Source: Streptomyces sp. NBC_01446 (GTDB lineage Bacteria > Actinomycetota > Actinomycetes > Streptomycetales > Streptomycetaceae). From it: DNA of 64,000 bases. The stretch spans positions 7,584,501-7,648,500 of the forward strand of contig NZ_JAPEPO010000001.1 in assembly GCF_026340095.1 (NCBI RefSeq). The letters run 5' to 3'. Made by a program: the position numbers and the translations under genes. The notes under the pieces are model-generated. The model was not told the DNA's origin. It saw nothing but the letters and a program-made list of their open reading frames with translations, and made no database searches. Below, one piece after another: positions 1 to 8,057 of this stretch. Every line of letters begins with the position of its first letter. Position 1 is the first letter of the stretch.

Positions 1-2111
1 TACAGGCGCAGGCGCTCGCCTACAGCACCGACCGGGGCCGCACCTGGACCAAGTACCGGGGTAATCCCGTCCTGGACATCGGCTCCAAGGAGTTCCGCGA
101 CCCCAAGGTCCAGTGGTACGCGCCGACGAAGAGCTGGCTGATGACTGTTTCGCTCTCCACCGAGCACAAGGTGCGGTTCTACTCGTCCAAGAACCTCAAG
201 GACTGGAACCTGCTCAGCGAGTTCGGTCCGGCCGGTGCGACGGGCGGTGTGTGGGAGTGCCCCGACCTGTTCCCCCTCCCGGTCGACGGGGACAAGAAGA
301 GAACCAAGTGGGTGCTGGTCGTCAACCTCAACCCCGGTGGGATCGCCGGGGGTTCGGGAGCCCAGTATTTCGTGGGCGACTTCGACGGCAAGAAGTTCAC
401 GGCCGAGGACACCGGCTCGTACACCCCGCCTCCCGGCACCGTCCGGCAGGACTTCGAAGGCACGGGCTTCGGTACGTGGACGGCCAGTGGCACCGCCTTC
501 GGTGACGGGCCCGCGGCAGGCGCCGTGGACGGACAGAGCGCGGTCACCGGCTTCGACGGCGCGGGCCTCGCCAACAGTTTCCACGGCGGTGACCGCACCA
601 CTGGCATCCTCACGTCACCCCAATTCACCGTCGACAGCGACTACTTGAACTTCAAGGTCGGCGGCGGACGGCACCCGCGCCGGGACGGAACGGTCCTGGA
701 ACAGGGAGACCCGCCCACGGGTACGGTCCTCGCCGACTTCGAGGGCGGCAGCTACGGCGACTGGACGACGACCGGCGACGCCTTCGGCCCGGCACCGGCC
801 ACCGGCACCCTCCCCAACCAACAGGAGGTCTCCGGATACCTGGGCGGCGGCCTGGTCAACACCTTCCGCGACGGCGACCCCACCACCGGCACGCTGACCT
901 CGCCGGAGTTCACCCTCGACACGGACTACGTCAACTTCCTTGTCGGCGGCGGCAATCACCCGGCCGGCCACGAGAACCCCACCGCCGTAGAACTCCTCGT
1001 GGACGGGCAGGTGGTGCGCAGCGCGACCGGCAAGGACACGGAGGCGCTCAACTGGGCTTCCTGGGACGTCAAGGACCTCGACGGCAAGAAGGCGCAGATC
1101 AGAATCGTCGACGACAACACCGGAGGCTGGGGCCACCTCAACGTCGACCACATCGTGCTGTCCGATACGAAGGCTCAGCCCGTCTCCCAGGAGACCTCCG
1201 TCAACCTGATCGTCGACGGCAAGGTGGTCCGCACCGCCACCGGTTCCGACAACGAGACCCTCGACTGGGCCGCCTTCGACCTCCGTCCCTACGCGGGGAA
1301 GCAGGCGCAGATCCAGATCGTCGACATGAACACCGCCGGCATGGGCCACATCCTGGCCGACCAGTTCACTGCCGCCGCCGAGCCCGCCAAGTCCATTGTG
1401 CAGCGGGCGAATTGGGCCGACTACGGCAAGGACTACTACGCGGCCGTGTCCTGGGAGAACGCGCCGGGCGACAAGCGCTACATGATCGGCTGGATGAATG
1501 ACTGGGAGTACGGCGGCGCCATCCCCACCTCTCCCTGGCGGAGCGCGCAGAGCGTTCCCCGGCAGATGGCTCTGCGCACCGTCGACGGCCGGATTCGGCT
1601 GACCAGCGAGCCGGTCGACAGCCTCACGTCCCTGCGGCAGAAGACCGCGGTGACGGCGACCGGTGTCCCGGTCAAGGACACCTCACAGCCCCTGGGCGGC
1701 CCGGCGGCCACGGGGAAGGCGCTCGACATCGAAGCGACGTTCTCCCTCAAGGACGCCGACCGCTTCGGCCTGAAGGTGCGTACCGGTGCCGGGGGCGAGG
1801 AGACCGTCATCGGCTACGACACCACCACACAGGAGCTGTACGTCGACCGCACCCGCTCCGGAGCCGTGGACTTCAGCGACGCCTTCCCCGGCGTACAGCG
1901 GGCACCCCTGAAGGCGAAGAACGGCAAGGTGAAGCTGCGGGTCCTGGTCGACCGGTCGTCCGTCGAGGTCTTCGGCGGCAGCGGCGAGGCAGCCATCACC
2001 GACCAGATCTTCCCGAACCCCGACAGCCAGGGAGTCCAGGTCTTCGCCGAGAACGGTTCGGTGACTCTGGACCAGGCCCGCGTCTGGCACCTGAACTCCT
2101 ACCGCGACTGA
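1..2111 (+). CDS. GH32 levanase/fructan hydrolase (5' end outside window)
   Basis: Exported-type fructan hydrolase, cut by the window start; the frame is open from base 3. The family motifs FRDPKV (from about base 93) and WECPD (acid/base Glu at 255-257) mark the GH32 five-bladed propeller. The propeller is interrupted at about 450-1390 by beta-sandwich material: half a module, then a complete related module, then the missing second half of the first. The propeller then resumes (WMNDWEYGG) and ends in the GH32 C-terminal sandwich (VDRSSVEVFGG). Known GH32 enzymes cleave beta-2,6 or beta-2,1 fructosyl bonds; levan is the likely substrate, by inference. A stop at 2111 leaves 30 bases before the next gene, so the two may be cotranscribed. 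Confidence 0.9.
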   Translation, partial: QAQALAYSTDRGRTWTKYRGNPVLDIGSKEFRDPKVQWYAPTKSWLMTVSLSTEHKVRFYSSKNLKDWNLLSEFGPAGATGGVWECPDLFPLPVDGDKKRTKWVLVVNLNPGGIAGGSGAQYFVGDFDGKKFTAEDTGSYTPPPGTVRQDFEGTGFGTWTASGTAFGDGPAAGAVDGQSAVTGFDGAGLANSFHGGDRTTGILTSPQFTVDSDYLNFKVGGGRHPRRDGTVLEQGDPPTGTVLADFEGGSYGDWTTTGDAFGPAPATGTLPNQQEVSGYLGGGLVNTFRDGDPTTGTLTSPEFTLDTDYVNFLVGGGNHPAGHENPTAVELLVDGQVVRSATGKDTEALNWASWDVKDLDGKKAQIRIVDDNTGGWGHLNVDHIVLSDTKAQPVSQETSVNLIVDGKVVRTATGSDNETLDWAAFDLRPYAGKQAQIQIVDMNTAGMGHILADQFTAAAEPAKSIVQRANWADYGKDYYAAVSWENAPGDKRYMIGWMNDWEYGGAIPTSPWRSAQSVPRQMALRTVDGRIRLTSEPVDSLTSLRQKTAVTATGVPVKDTSQPLGGPAATGKALDIEATFSLKDADRFGLKVRTGAGGEETVIGYDTTTQELYVDRTRSGAVDFSDAFPGVQRAPLKAKNGKVKLRVLVDRSSVEVFGGSGEAAITDQIFPNPDSQGVQVFAENGSVTLDQARVWHLNSYRD

Positions 2112-2141
2112 CCCGACCCCGACCACACAGGACACGCCACC

Positions 2142-2435
2142 ATGAACAAGACTCTGGTCGCCGAATTCACCGCACGCGAGGGCGCGGAGGCCGACATCGC
2201 CCGCCTGATCCTGGAGTACGCCAAGGAGGTGCGCGAGGAAGACGGCAACCTCGCCTTCGAGGTCTACACCAAGGCGACCCAGCCCCGCGCCTACTGGATC
2301 TTCGAGGCGTACCGGGACGAGGCGGCCTTCCAAGCACACCTCAAGGCCCCCTACGGCGGCCCGTTCAACGCCGCACTCGCCCCGCTGATCGAGGAAGATG
2401 CCTCGGTGCTGACCTTCCTCGACCCGGTGACCTGA
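2142..2435 (+). CDS. ABM-domain putative quinol monooxygenase
   Basis: A 97-residue protein of the antibiotic-biosynthesis-monooxygenase/YgiN fold (ferredoxin-like, usually a dimer). It shows the typical N-terminal strand (TLVAEFTAREG), a central EEDGNLAFEVY and the aromatic YWIFEAYRDEAAFQAHL signature. Members oxidise quinols or small aromatic substrates without cofactor; the substrate here is unknown. It starts 30 bases after the levanase stop with a weak AGGA ribosome site, so it may be cotranscribed, although no functional link to levan is evident. It converges with the GH32 fragment that ends at 2476. Confidence 0.8.
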   Translation: MNKTLVAEFTAREGAEADIARLILEYAKEVREEDGNLAFEVYTKATQPRAYWIFEAYRDEAAFQAHLKAPYGGPFNAALAPLIEEDASVLTFLDPVT

Positions 2436-2475
2436 CGCCGGAGGAGGCGTGGCGGGCGCGACGTCGACGACGGGG

Positions 2476-3168
2476 TCAGACCGCCATGCCTCCCATCTTC
2501 CAGACCGACAAGGACGTGACGGTGCTGCCCTCGCCGAAGAGCTGCAGGCCGAGGGAGTCCGTGCGGGACGGGTACGCCCGGGTGGTGATCGAGCGGTGCG
2601 TGTTCGCGTACGCCTCGATGATCGAGCGGTCGACAAACACGTCCAGGCTCAGTTTGCCGTCGACGAGGGCGAGTTGACCCTTCCGGATGCCGAGGTCCGG
2701 CACGGTGCTGGAGACGTTGCCGGACCGGGTCCGGTCGACGCCGAGCTCCTTGGCCGCCGTGTCGTAGAAGAGGCGGGTGCGTTCCTCGTCGCCCGGGCTG
2801 CGCAGGACGTCGAGACCGAGCGTGCCCGCACTGCCCGCCTCCATCGTCAGCTTGATGTGAAGCAGGTCTCCCTTGACCGAGGCGAGGGCGGCGTTCGCGT
2901 CGGAGACGGAGGTCGCACTGTCGATGGTTACGAGGGCCGCGCCGTCGTGGAGGCCCGCGACTTCGGCCACCGGCTCGAAAGCGAGGTCCCCGTCCTCTCG
3001 CTGGGACAGCGCGATCGGCAGGCCGGCGTTGTGCGCCCATCCGGAGTCGTAGTGGCCCTGCTCTGAGCGCCGGTCCTGGGCGATGGTGAAGACCAGAGAG
3101 CGCCCCTTGTCGTCGACCGTGCCGCTAGGGCCGGTGAAGTTCCGGGAACGCGTCGACTCGCTGAACAC
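2476..3168 (-). pseudogene. GH32 C-terminal fragment (5'-truncated)
   Basis: About 230 residues matching only the last part of a GH32 enzyme: the end of the propeller (GRSLVFTIAQDRRSEQ) and the C-terminal beta-sandwich (VDRTRSGNVSST, VFVDRSIIEAYAN). The nucleophile and RDP regions are missing. It resembles exo-acting beta-fructosidases more than the levanase at 1-2111, so it is not a simple duplicate. The apparent ATG at 3168 has no convincing ribosome site. Homology stops about where a 5'-truncated TetR gene begins on the other strand, so I read it as a deletion remnant. Confidence 0.8.
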
Positions 3169-3506
3169 GCGCGCCCGCGACCGGGGGCGTCGAGGACGCG
3201 CGGGCCGCGCTGCTCGACTGGCTCACCGCGCTCGTGGAGTACGCCGCATCCGCGCGGGGCACGGCCGTGGCGCTGATGCGGGACGAAGCCGGCATGGGCC
3301 AGGAGCAGCCCTGCGACCGCGTCACGGACGCCGGTGAACCGCTGTTGAAGCGGGCGGTCGACGCCGGTGCGGTGTCGGCCCGGGTGACCTCGGCGGATTT
3401 GCTGACGCTGGTAACCGGCATCGTCCTCGCCACCGAGCACCACCGGGATCCCGCTGCGGAGGCGGATCGGCTGCTCGCGCTGGTGGTGCGGGGAATCAGC
3501 CCGTGA
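3169..3506 (+). pseudogene. TetR C-terminal ligand-domain fragment
   Basis: The frame carries DARAALLDWLTALVEY and, further on, SADLLTLVTGIVLATEHH, which is the helical C-terminal domain of SbtR-type TetR repressors. The N-terminal helix-turn-helix is absent and upstream bases belong to the GH32 fragment on the other strand. A GTG at 3234 could start a short peptide but would encode no DNA-binding domain. Both truncated genes lost their 5' ends at the same place. Confidence 0.7.
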
Positions 3507-3689
3507 CGGGAGGGCGGCAAGAGGTGGCGTACGTGTAAACGGCTTCCGGCCGGTTGCCGACCCAGCGTCCGTAACCGACTCCTCGTCCGCATCGGAGATG
3601 TGGACGTGCCCGGTGCCTGAAGGCGCCGGATGACGACGGCCGCCCGCACCTTCGTGCAACGGGATGCGAGCGGTCGTCGGTCGGCTGCC

Positions 3690-4700
3690 TCAGAGGCCGA
3701 GGGCCTGGGCCAGCAGGGCGCGGGAGTGGGCGCGCTCGTTGGGGTCGGCGATGATGTCCTGGACCATCACCTCGTCAACACCTGCGGCCCTGGTCATCTG
3801 CTCCAGCTGGTCCCGTACGGTCTGCGGGCTTCCGGCGAGCTGGCGGGGCCAGCGGCCGTCCGTGATGAGCGTGGGGGCGTCCTTCTGCGCCTGGCTGAGT
3901 TCACGCTCGGCCTCGGCGACGGTGGGTACGACCGCGGCCGTGCCCACGCGGCCCAGGCGTGCCATCAAGGCGGTCCGGGTCCAGTTCAGGCGCTGCGCCT
4001 CGGCGTCGGTGTCGGCGACTACGGCACTGACGGAGAGGATGCCACGGCCTGCGGACGCCCCATCGGTGGCGGGCCCCGCAAACGCGGAATGGCGGAGCAG
4101 GGCCCGGCCGGCATCATCGGGGTTGATGAAGCCCGCGAAGGCGTAGCCGAGGCCGAGTTCGCCTGTCATGCGGGCGCTGTTGCCGGAGGAGCCGAGGATC
4201 CACACCTCGGGCCGTGAGGTGACGCCCGCGGCCGGGTTCAGGCGCGCGAAGGCGTAGCCCGCGGGGAAGCGGCCGTCGAAGTAGGCGAGTACTTCCTGGA
4301 CCTGCTCCGCGAAGTCGTCGGTGGGCGGTACGTCACGGTCGCGGCGCAGGGCGAGGTCGACCAGGGGGCCCGCGGTGGCGCGGCCGAGGCCGAGGTCGAT
4401 GCGGCCCGGCGCGAGGGCTTCGAGCTGGAGGAAGGTCTCGGCGACCTTGAAGGGGCTGTAGTGGTTGAGGAGCACCGCACCGGAGCCGACCCGGATGCGC
4501 GAAGTGGCGCTGGCCGCGAGCGCGATGAGGATTTCCGGCGCCGAGGAGGCGGTGCTGGCGGAGTCGTGATGCTCGGCGTACCAGATGCGGTGGTAGCCGA
4601 GGTCCTCCGCCTGCTTCGCGGCGTCGATCGAGTCCTTGAGGGCTTGGCCCTTGTCGCTTCCGGGGGCGACGGTGGAGAGCTCGACGAGGGAGAGTTTCAT
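3690..4700 (-). CDS. LLM-class flavin-dependent oxidoreductase (MsnO8-like)
   Basis: A 336-residue bacterial-luciferase-like TIM barrel of the MsnO8/YhbW-like group. It starts MKLSLVELSTVAPGSD and has the family stretches GYHRIWYAEHHD, RIRVGSGAVLLNHYSPFKVAE and GRIDLGLGRA. It probably uses FMNH2 or F420 to oxidise a small organic substrate, which cannot be predicted. The ATG at 4700 is chosen over a longer reading because it follows an AAGGAACGAAAG ribosome site and matches the family N-terminus. The reductase gene lies upstream on the same strand (248-base gap), which may make a redox pair. Confidence 0.88.
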   Translation of the reverse strand: MKLSLVELSTVAPGSDKGQALKDSIDAAKQAEDLGYHRIWYAEHHDSASTASSAPEILIALAASATSRIRVGSGAVLLNHYSPFKVAETFLQLEALAPGRIDLGLGRATAGPLVDLALRRDRDVPPTDDFAEQVQEVLAYFDGRFPAGYAFARLNPAAGVTSRPEVWILGSSGNSARMTGELGLGYAFAGFINPDDAGRALLRHSAFAGPATDGASAGRGILSVSAVVADTDAEAQRLNWTRTALMARLGRVGTAAVVPTVAEAERELSQAQKDAPTLITDGRWPRQLAGSPQTVRDQLEQMTRAAGVDEVMVQDIIADPNERAHSRALLAQALGL

Positions 4701-4948
4701 GATCTTTCGTTCCTTGCTGCCGGCTCGGTTGCGGGGTCGGCGGGACATACGTGTGGTGGGCAGGCTGCTCGGCGTCCGCAGGGCTCGGCGGCTGTGCGGC
4801 TCTGGCCCATCACGCCCTGGGGCTCGAGGGCCAAGGGCCGGGGCCGGGGCCGGGACCGCAGCACGGTTGGGGCCAGGACGTTCTTCACGCCCCGTCATGT
4901 CACCGTTGCTGCGGCCCCGTGCGGGTACTGCTCCGTCCGCGCGTCCGT

Positions 4949-5683
4949 TCAGCGGTGGGCGGCGCGGTTCATCTCGACGATGTCGTCCAGGGTGGGGTTG
5001 GCCGGGAGGCCGGCGAAGCGCTCCATCATGCTCTCGCGGACAGCTGCGTCCTTGACCGGGTCGGCCGCGGCCAGTGCGCCCGGGAGCTCGTCGAGAGTCA
5101 GCTCGGTGCAGTAGGCCGGGCCCATCGGCTGCTGGCGCCACGAGTCGGCCAGCACGCCGGCGTCGTACGGGTCGAAGCCGGTGTCGTCGACCAGGGTCAT
5201 GGCCACCTTCCGTGCCGCCTCGGAGTCACCGGCCACCGGGATGGCGATGCGGCCCGGCGTGCCGGCGGGGACACCGCGGGTGCGCTGGGTCTCGGCGAGA
5301 GCGGCGTTCCATGCCTTGGTCACGGGCCGGCCGAGGAGTTCGGAGGTGTGCACGCTTTCCACCCTGCCGTCTTCCACTTCCTTGCTCCGCCCGCCGAGGT
5401 GCGGGTAGTAGTTCGAGGTGTCGATGACCACCGTCTCGTCGGGCACCGAGGCGAACAGGCCCGTCAGCTGCCCCGCCACGCCGAACGGGATCGACAGGAT
5501 GATCACGTCCCTGCCCTGGACCGAGTCGTCCAGGGCCACCGCGCGGGCGCCGGCTTGAAGTACCTCGGCCGTGACGGCCACGGGGCCCCGGGCGTCCGCC
5601 ACCTGCACGTCGTGCCCGGCGAGGCTGAGCTTGGTGGCCAGGTTGCCGCCGATGGCTCCAGCTCCGATAACGGTAATCTTCAT
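4949..5683 (-). CDS. F420-dependent NADP reductase-like NAD(P)-binding protein
   Basis: A 244-residue protein with a Rossmann start MKITVIGAGAIGGNLATKL (GxGxxG) and the family segment DVIILSIPFGVAGQL, followed by VVIDTSNYYP. This is the PF03807 F420-dependent NADP oxidoreductase family, which passes hydride between NADPH and F420 or related carriers. The start at 5683 follows GGAGGGACAAATC, a strong ribosome site. Neighbours on the same strand are a TetR relic upstream and a luciferase-like oxidoreductase downstream, so it may supply reduced cofactor; that role is inferred. Confidence 0.85.
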   Translation of the reverse strand: MKITVIGAGAIGGNLATKLSLAGHDVQVADARGPVAVTAEVLQAGARAVALDDSVQGRDVIILSIPFGVAGQLTGLFASVPDETVVIDTSNYYPHLGGRSKEVEDGRVESVHTSELLGRPVTKAWNAALAETQRTRGVPAGTPGRIAIPVAGDSEAARKVAMTLVDDTGFDPYDAGVLADSWRQQPMGPAYCTELTLDELPGALAAADPVKDAAVRESMMERFAGLPANPTLDDIVEMNRAAHR

Positions 5684-5787
5684 GATTTGTCCCTCCAGAA
5701 GTGCGCCACACTGGGGCGGCGTGAGGTGATGACGGTGTGGTGGTGTCGGCGCACTCGCCGCGATACCGGCGGGTGGCACCAGGGTGT

Positions 5788-6395
5788 TCAGAGCACAGGC
5801 GTGAGCCGTGGCCCCTGTGCGCGGTAGCCGTCGGCCATGACCGCGCGGAGACGGCTCAGTGACTCTTCGTCGCTGGCGCCGTAGCCCTTGATCCAGGCAA
5901 CGGAGAGGGCCGCGAGGAACAGGTCTAACTGTGCACCGAGAGCCGTACGTGACCCGCCGCCTGCGCAGCGCGTACGTACGCGTCGGTGGCCGTGATCAGG
6001 TTGCTGCAGGAAGGCGTGAGCGGGTTGTCCGGCTCCTGTGCCCTGGCCGCGGCCATGAGCGGTTCCGGCGGTCCGCTGAAGGCGCTGAAGTACGCCTCCA
6101 TCGCCCGCAGCCACAGTGCCAACGCCTCGGCGGCATCAGAGAGTTGCTCGATGTCCGCCTGGCGGGCCACGAGCTCCTCGAAACGCGTCTGCAGCACGGC
6201 CGCGAGCAGGGCATCCCGGGTGGGGAAGTGCCGGTACAGCGTGCCGGCACCGACGCCAGCCTCATTGGCCACCGCCTCCAGGGAGGCGTCGACCCCGTAG
6301 GCCAGGAAATGGCGCTGGGCCGCTTCCAGGAGGGCCGCACGGTTGCGCCGGACGTCAGCGCGGGGCTTACGCCCCTGCCGTTCCATGCTGCTCAT
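5788..6395 (-). pseudogene. TetR-family regulator, frameshifted (paralogue 1)
   Basis: N-terminal helix-turn-helix is intact (SLEAVANEAGVGAGTLYRHF), starting at 6395 after a GGAGG site. The reading frame closes at 5925 after LSVHS. The expected C-terminus (DLFLAALSVAWIKGYGA) continues in another frame to 5788. Comparison with the paralogue at 7172-7768, which reads SVHGYDLFLAV, places a single-base deletion at about 5930. Without the last helices the dimer interface would be damaged. Its promoter carries the same operator type as the paralogue, so it was probably autoregulated. A sequencing error would restore a working gene. Confidence 0.85.
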
Positions 6396-6434
6396 GCGTC
6401 CTCCGTTCTCGAGCGACCGCCTGGGTTCATTAAA

Positions 6435-6484
6435 ACGGAGGATGCCTCCGTACGTATTCAATGTAAAACGGAGGCAGCATCCGG
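6435..6484. promoter_or_regulatory. Tandem TetR operators upstream of paralogue 1
   Basis: A perfect palindrome ACGGAGG-ATG-CCTCCGT lies at 6435-6451. A degenerate second copy, ACGGAGG-CAG-CATCCGG, lies at 6468-6484, 33 bases on. Both are 40-90 bases upstream of the tetR start at 6395. The same core recurs at 7805 and 7981. Confidence 0.75.
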
Positions 6485-6498
6485 TCAAGTTCAGGCCC

Positions 6499-6590
6499 GC
6501 GCCGGAAATGCCTGCGGGGCGCCAGTGACGGTGTCCCCGGCGCCGCGCCGGAAATGCCTGCGGGGCGCCAGTGACGGTGTCCCCGGCGCC
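6499..6590. repeat. Perfect 46-bp tandem duplication
   Basis: Bases 6499-6544 are repeated exactly at 6545-6590. The unit starts GCGCCGGAAATGCC and ends CCCCGGCGCC. It lies between the tetR operator and the end of the TPR relic, next to a small hairpin (CCGCAC...GTGCGG, 6591-6608). Confidence 0.9.
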
Positions 6591-6616
6591 CCGCACGAGT
6601 GAGTGCGGACGAGCTG

Positions 6617-7014
6617 TCAGATCTCGCTGAAGTCCCCCGAGAGCGCAACCGCCATCCGCAGGTGCGGAGCTGCCTCGGCTTGACGGCTCTGCTGCTCGGG
6701 CGCGCGGCCCAGCATCAGCCGGGCGTACTGCTCCACAGGGTCGAGCTCGACGACCTTGCGCAGTTCCAGTTCCATCTCCGCGCTCTGCAGCTGCGCCGAG
6801 TGGTAGTAGGAGCGGGCGAGCATAAGCCGCGGGCCTACCCGCTCCGGAGTCTCATCGGTCAGCGTTGCGAGTGCGCCGCCGCCGTGTACTCCTTGGCATC
6901 GAAGAGCATCTGCGCGCGTTCCCAGCGCTCCGTCGCGGTTCCCTGGTCGTAGTGGGTCGTGTCCACTGTTGTCGCCGCCTTCCGGGGCGTCAGCAGCGGC
7001 AGATGGTCACGCAT
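6617..7014 (-). pseudogene. Small tetratricopeptide-repeat protein, frameshifted
   Basis: Starts MRDHLPLLTPRKA at 7014 and reads through HYDQGTATERWERAQML into the first TPR helix (FDAKEYTAAA), then stops. The second half continues in another frame: LATLTDETPERVGPRLMLAR, SYYHSAQLQSAEMELE and ARLMLGRAPEQQSRQAEAAP, ending at 6617. The break is near 6870, where about four bases appear to be missing. Intact relatives are roughly 130-residue single-domain TPR proteins of unknown role. It sits between two paralogous tetR genes and was probably carried along in their duplication. Confidence 0.75.
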
Positions 7015-7171
7015 CCCATCGAACTGTCGACGACCGGGCGCAAAGAACAGGCGAGCGGAAGGCTGCCGGCCAGGGCGCCGTCGGGGCTGTGCGGGCGAGG
7101 GCGCACCGCGGACGCCCCTCGGGGCGGTGCTCGGGATGCCCCGGCGTCCGATCGCAGGGGAGAAGCGTGGG

Positions 7172-7768
7172 CTACTCCTCGTCGTCCCAGTCGCGATAGC
7201 CGTTCTCCAAGAGCGCGCGCAGGCGATCGAGGGAGTTCTCGCTGGTGGCGCCGGTGCCCCTGATCCATGCCACGGAGACGACGGCGAGGAACAGGTCGTA
7301 TCCATGGACCGACGGATGGACGTACCCCGCGCGCTGCGCGGCGCGCACGTACTCTTTTGTGGCGCCGATGAGGGTGTCGCATGGCAGTGTGAGCGGGTTG
7401 TCCGGTTCCTGTGCTCTGGCCGCAGCCATGAGCGGTTCGGGCAGTCCGCTGAAGGCGCTGAAGTAGTCCTCCATGGCCCGCAGCCATTGCCGCAGCGCCT
7501 CGGCGGCGTCGCCGAGTTGCGCGATGTCCGCCTGGCGGGCCACGAGCTCTTCGGAGCGCGTCTGCAGTACGGCCGCGAGCAGGGCCTCCCGCGTGGGGAA
7601 ATGCCGGTACAGCGTGGCGGGCCCGACGCCCGCCTCCTTGGCCACCGCCTCCAGGGACGCGCCGACCCCGGATTCCAGGAAGTGATGCTGTGCCGCTGCC
7701 AGCAGGGCGGCACGGTTGCGCTGCACGTCCGCGCGCGGCTTGCGCTCCTGCTGTCCGCCGACGCTCAT
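7172..7768 (-). CDS. TetR-family transcriptional regulator (paralogue 2, intact)
   Basis: A 198-residue repressor. The helix-turn-helix reads SLEAVAKEAGVGPATLYRHF (about residues 35-55) and the C-terminal helical ligand domain is complete. A longer reading from 7849 would run across its own operator, so the ATG at 7768, preceded by GGGAGG, is preferred. It is highly similar to the broken paralogue at 5788-6395. Operators of the same sequence lie in front of both tetR genes and in front of the divergent monooxygenase operon at 8058, so it is the likely repressor of that operon and of itself (inference). The ligand is unknown. Confidence 0.9.
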   Translation of the reverse strand: MSVGGQQERKPRADVQRNRAALLAAAQHHFLESGVGASLEAVAKEAGVGPATLYRHFPTREALLAAVLQTRSEELVARQADIAQLGDAAEALRQWLRAMEDYFSAFSGLPEPLMAAARAQEPDNPLTLPCDTLIGATKEYVRAAQRAGYVHPSVHGYDLFLAVVSVAWIRGTGATSENSLDRLRALLENGYRDWDDEE

Positions 7769-7804
7769 GCGCTCTCGCCTCCCGCGAATCCGCGACGCAT
7801 CAAA

Positions 7805-7855
7805 CGGAGAGTCTCTCCGATCCTGTCGAGGATAAAGCGGAGGCTGCATCCGGTC
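7805..7855. promoter_or_regulatory. Tandem TetR operators upstream of paralogue 2
   Basis: ACGGAGA-GTC-TCTCCGA at 7805-7821 is near-palindromic. A degenerate copy, GCGGAGG-CTG-CATCCGG, follows at 7839-7855. The arrangement mirrors that at 6435-6484 with 34-base spacing. Confidence 0.7.
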
Positions 7856-7972
7856 AATTCGAGGCGCCTGCCGGCGGCCTGGCCACGCCTCCCACCTGCG
7901 ATGAGGCCCCCGCGGGCGTTGCGCTCACCCCGGGCCGGGCGTGTCGTCTGTCGCCTGCGGATCCCCTCTCTT

Positions 7973-8028
7973 TTGACAATACGGAGGAGCCCTCCGTATT
8001 GTCCAAGGTAAACGGAAGTATCCTCCGT
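7973..8028 (+). promoter_or_regulatory. Promoter with two overlapping TetR operators for the LLM operon
   Basis: A TTGACA -35 (7973-7978) and TATTGT -10 (7997-8002) are separated by 18 bases. A perfect inverted repeat with 13-base arms (gacaatacggagg, AGC spacer) spans 7975-8003 and covers nearly the whole promoter. A second operator, ACGGAAG-TAT-CCTCCGT, lies at 8012-8028, downstream of the -10. Binding should block RNA polymerase directly. Confidence 0.8.
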
Positions 8029-8057
8029 TTTCTTGCGCTTCGTTTGAAGGGGTGGTC

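Noticed and set aside
7769..7849. A longer tetR start at 7849
   Set aside because: The extra codons cover the operator palindrome; the ATG at 7768 has a good ribosome site and the family N-terminus.
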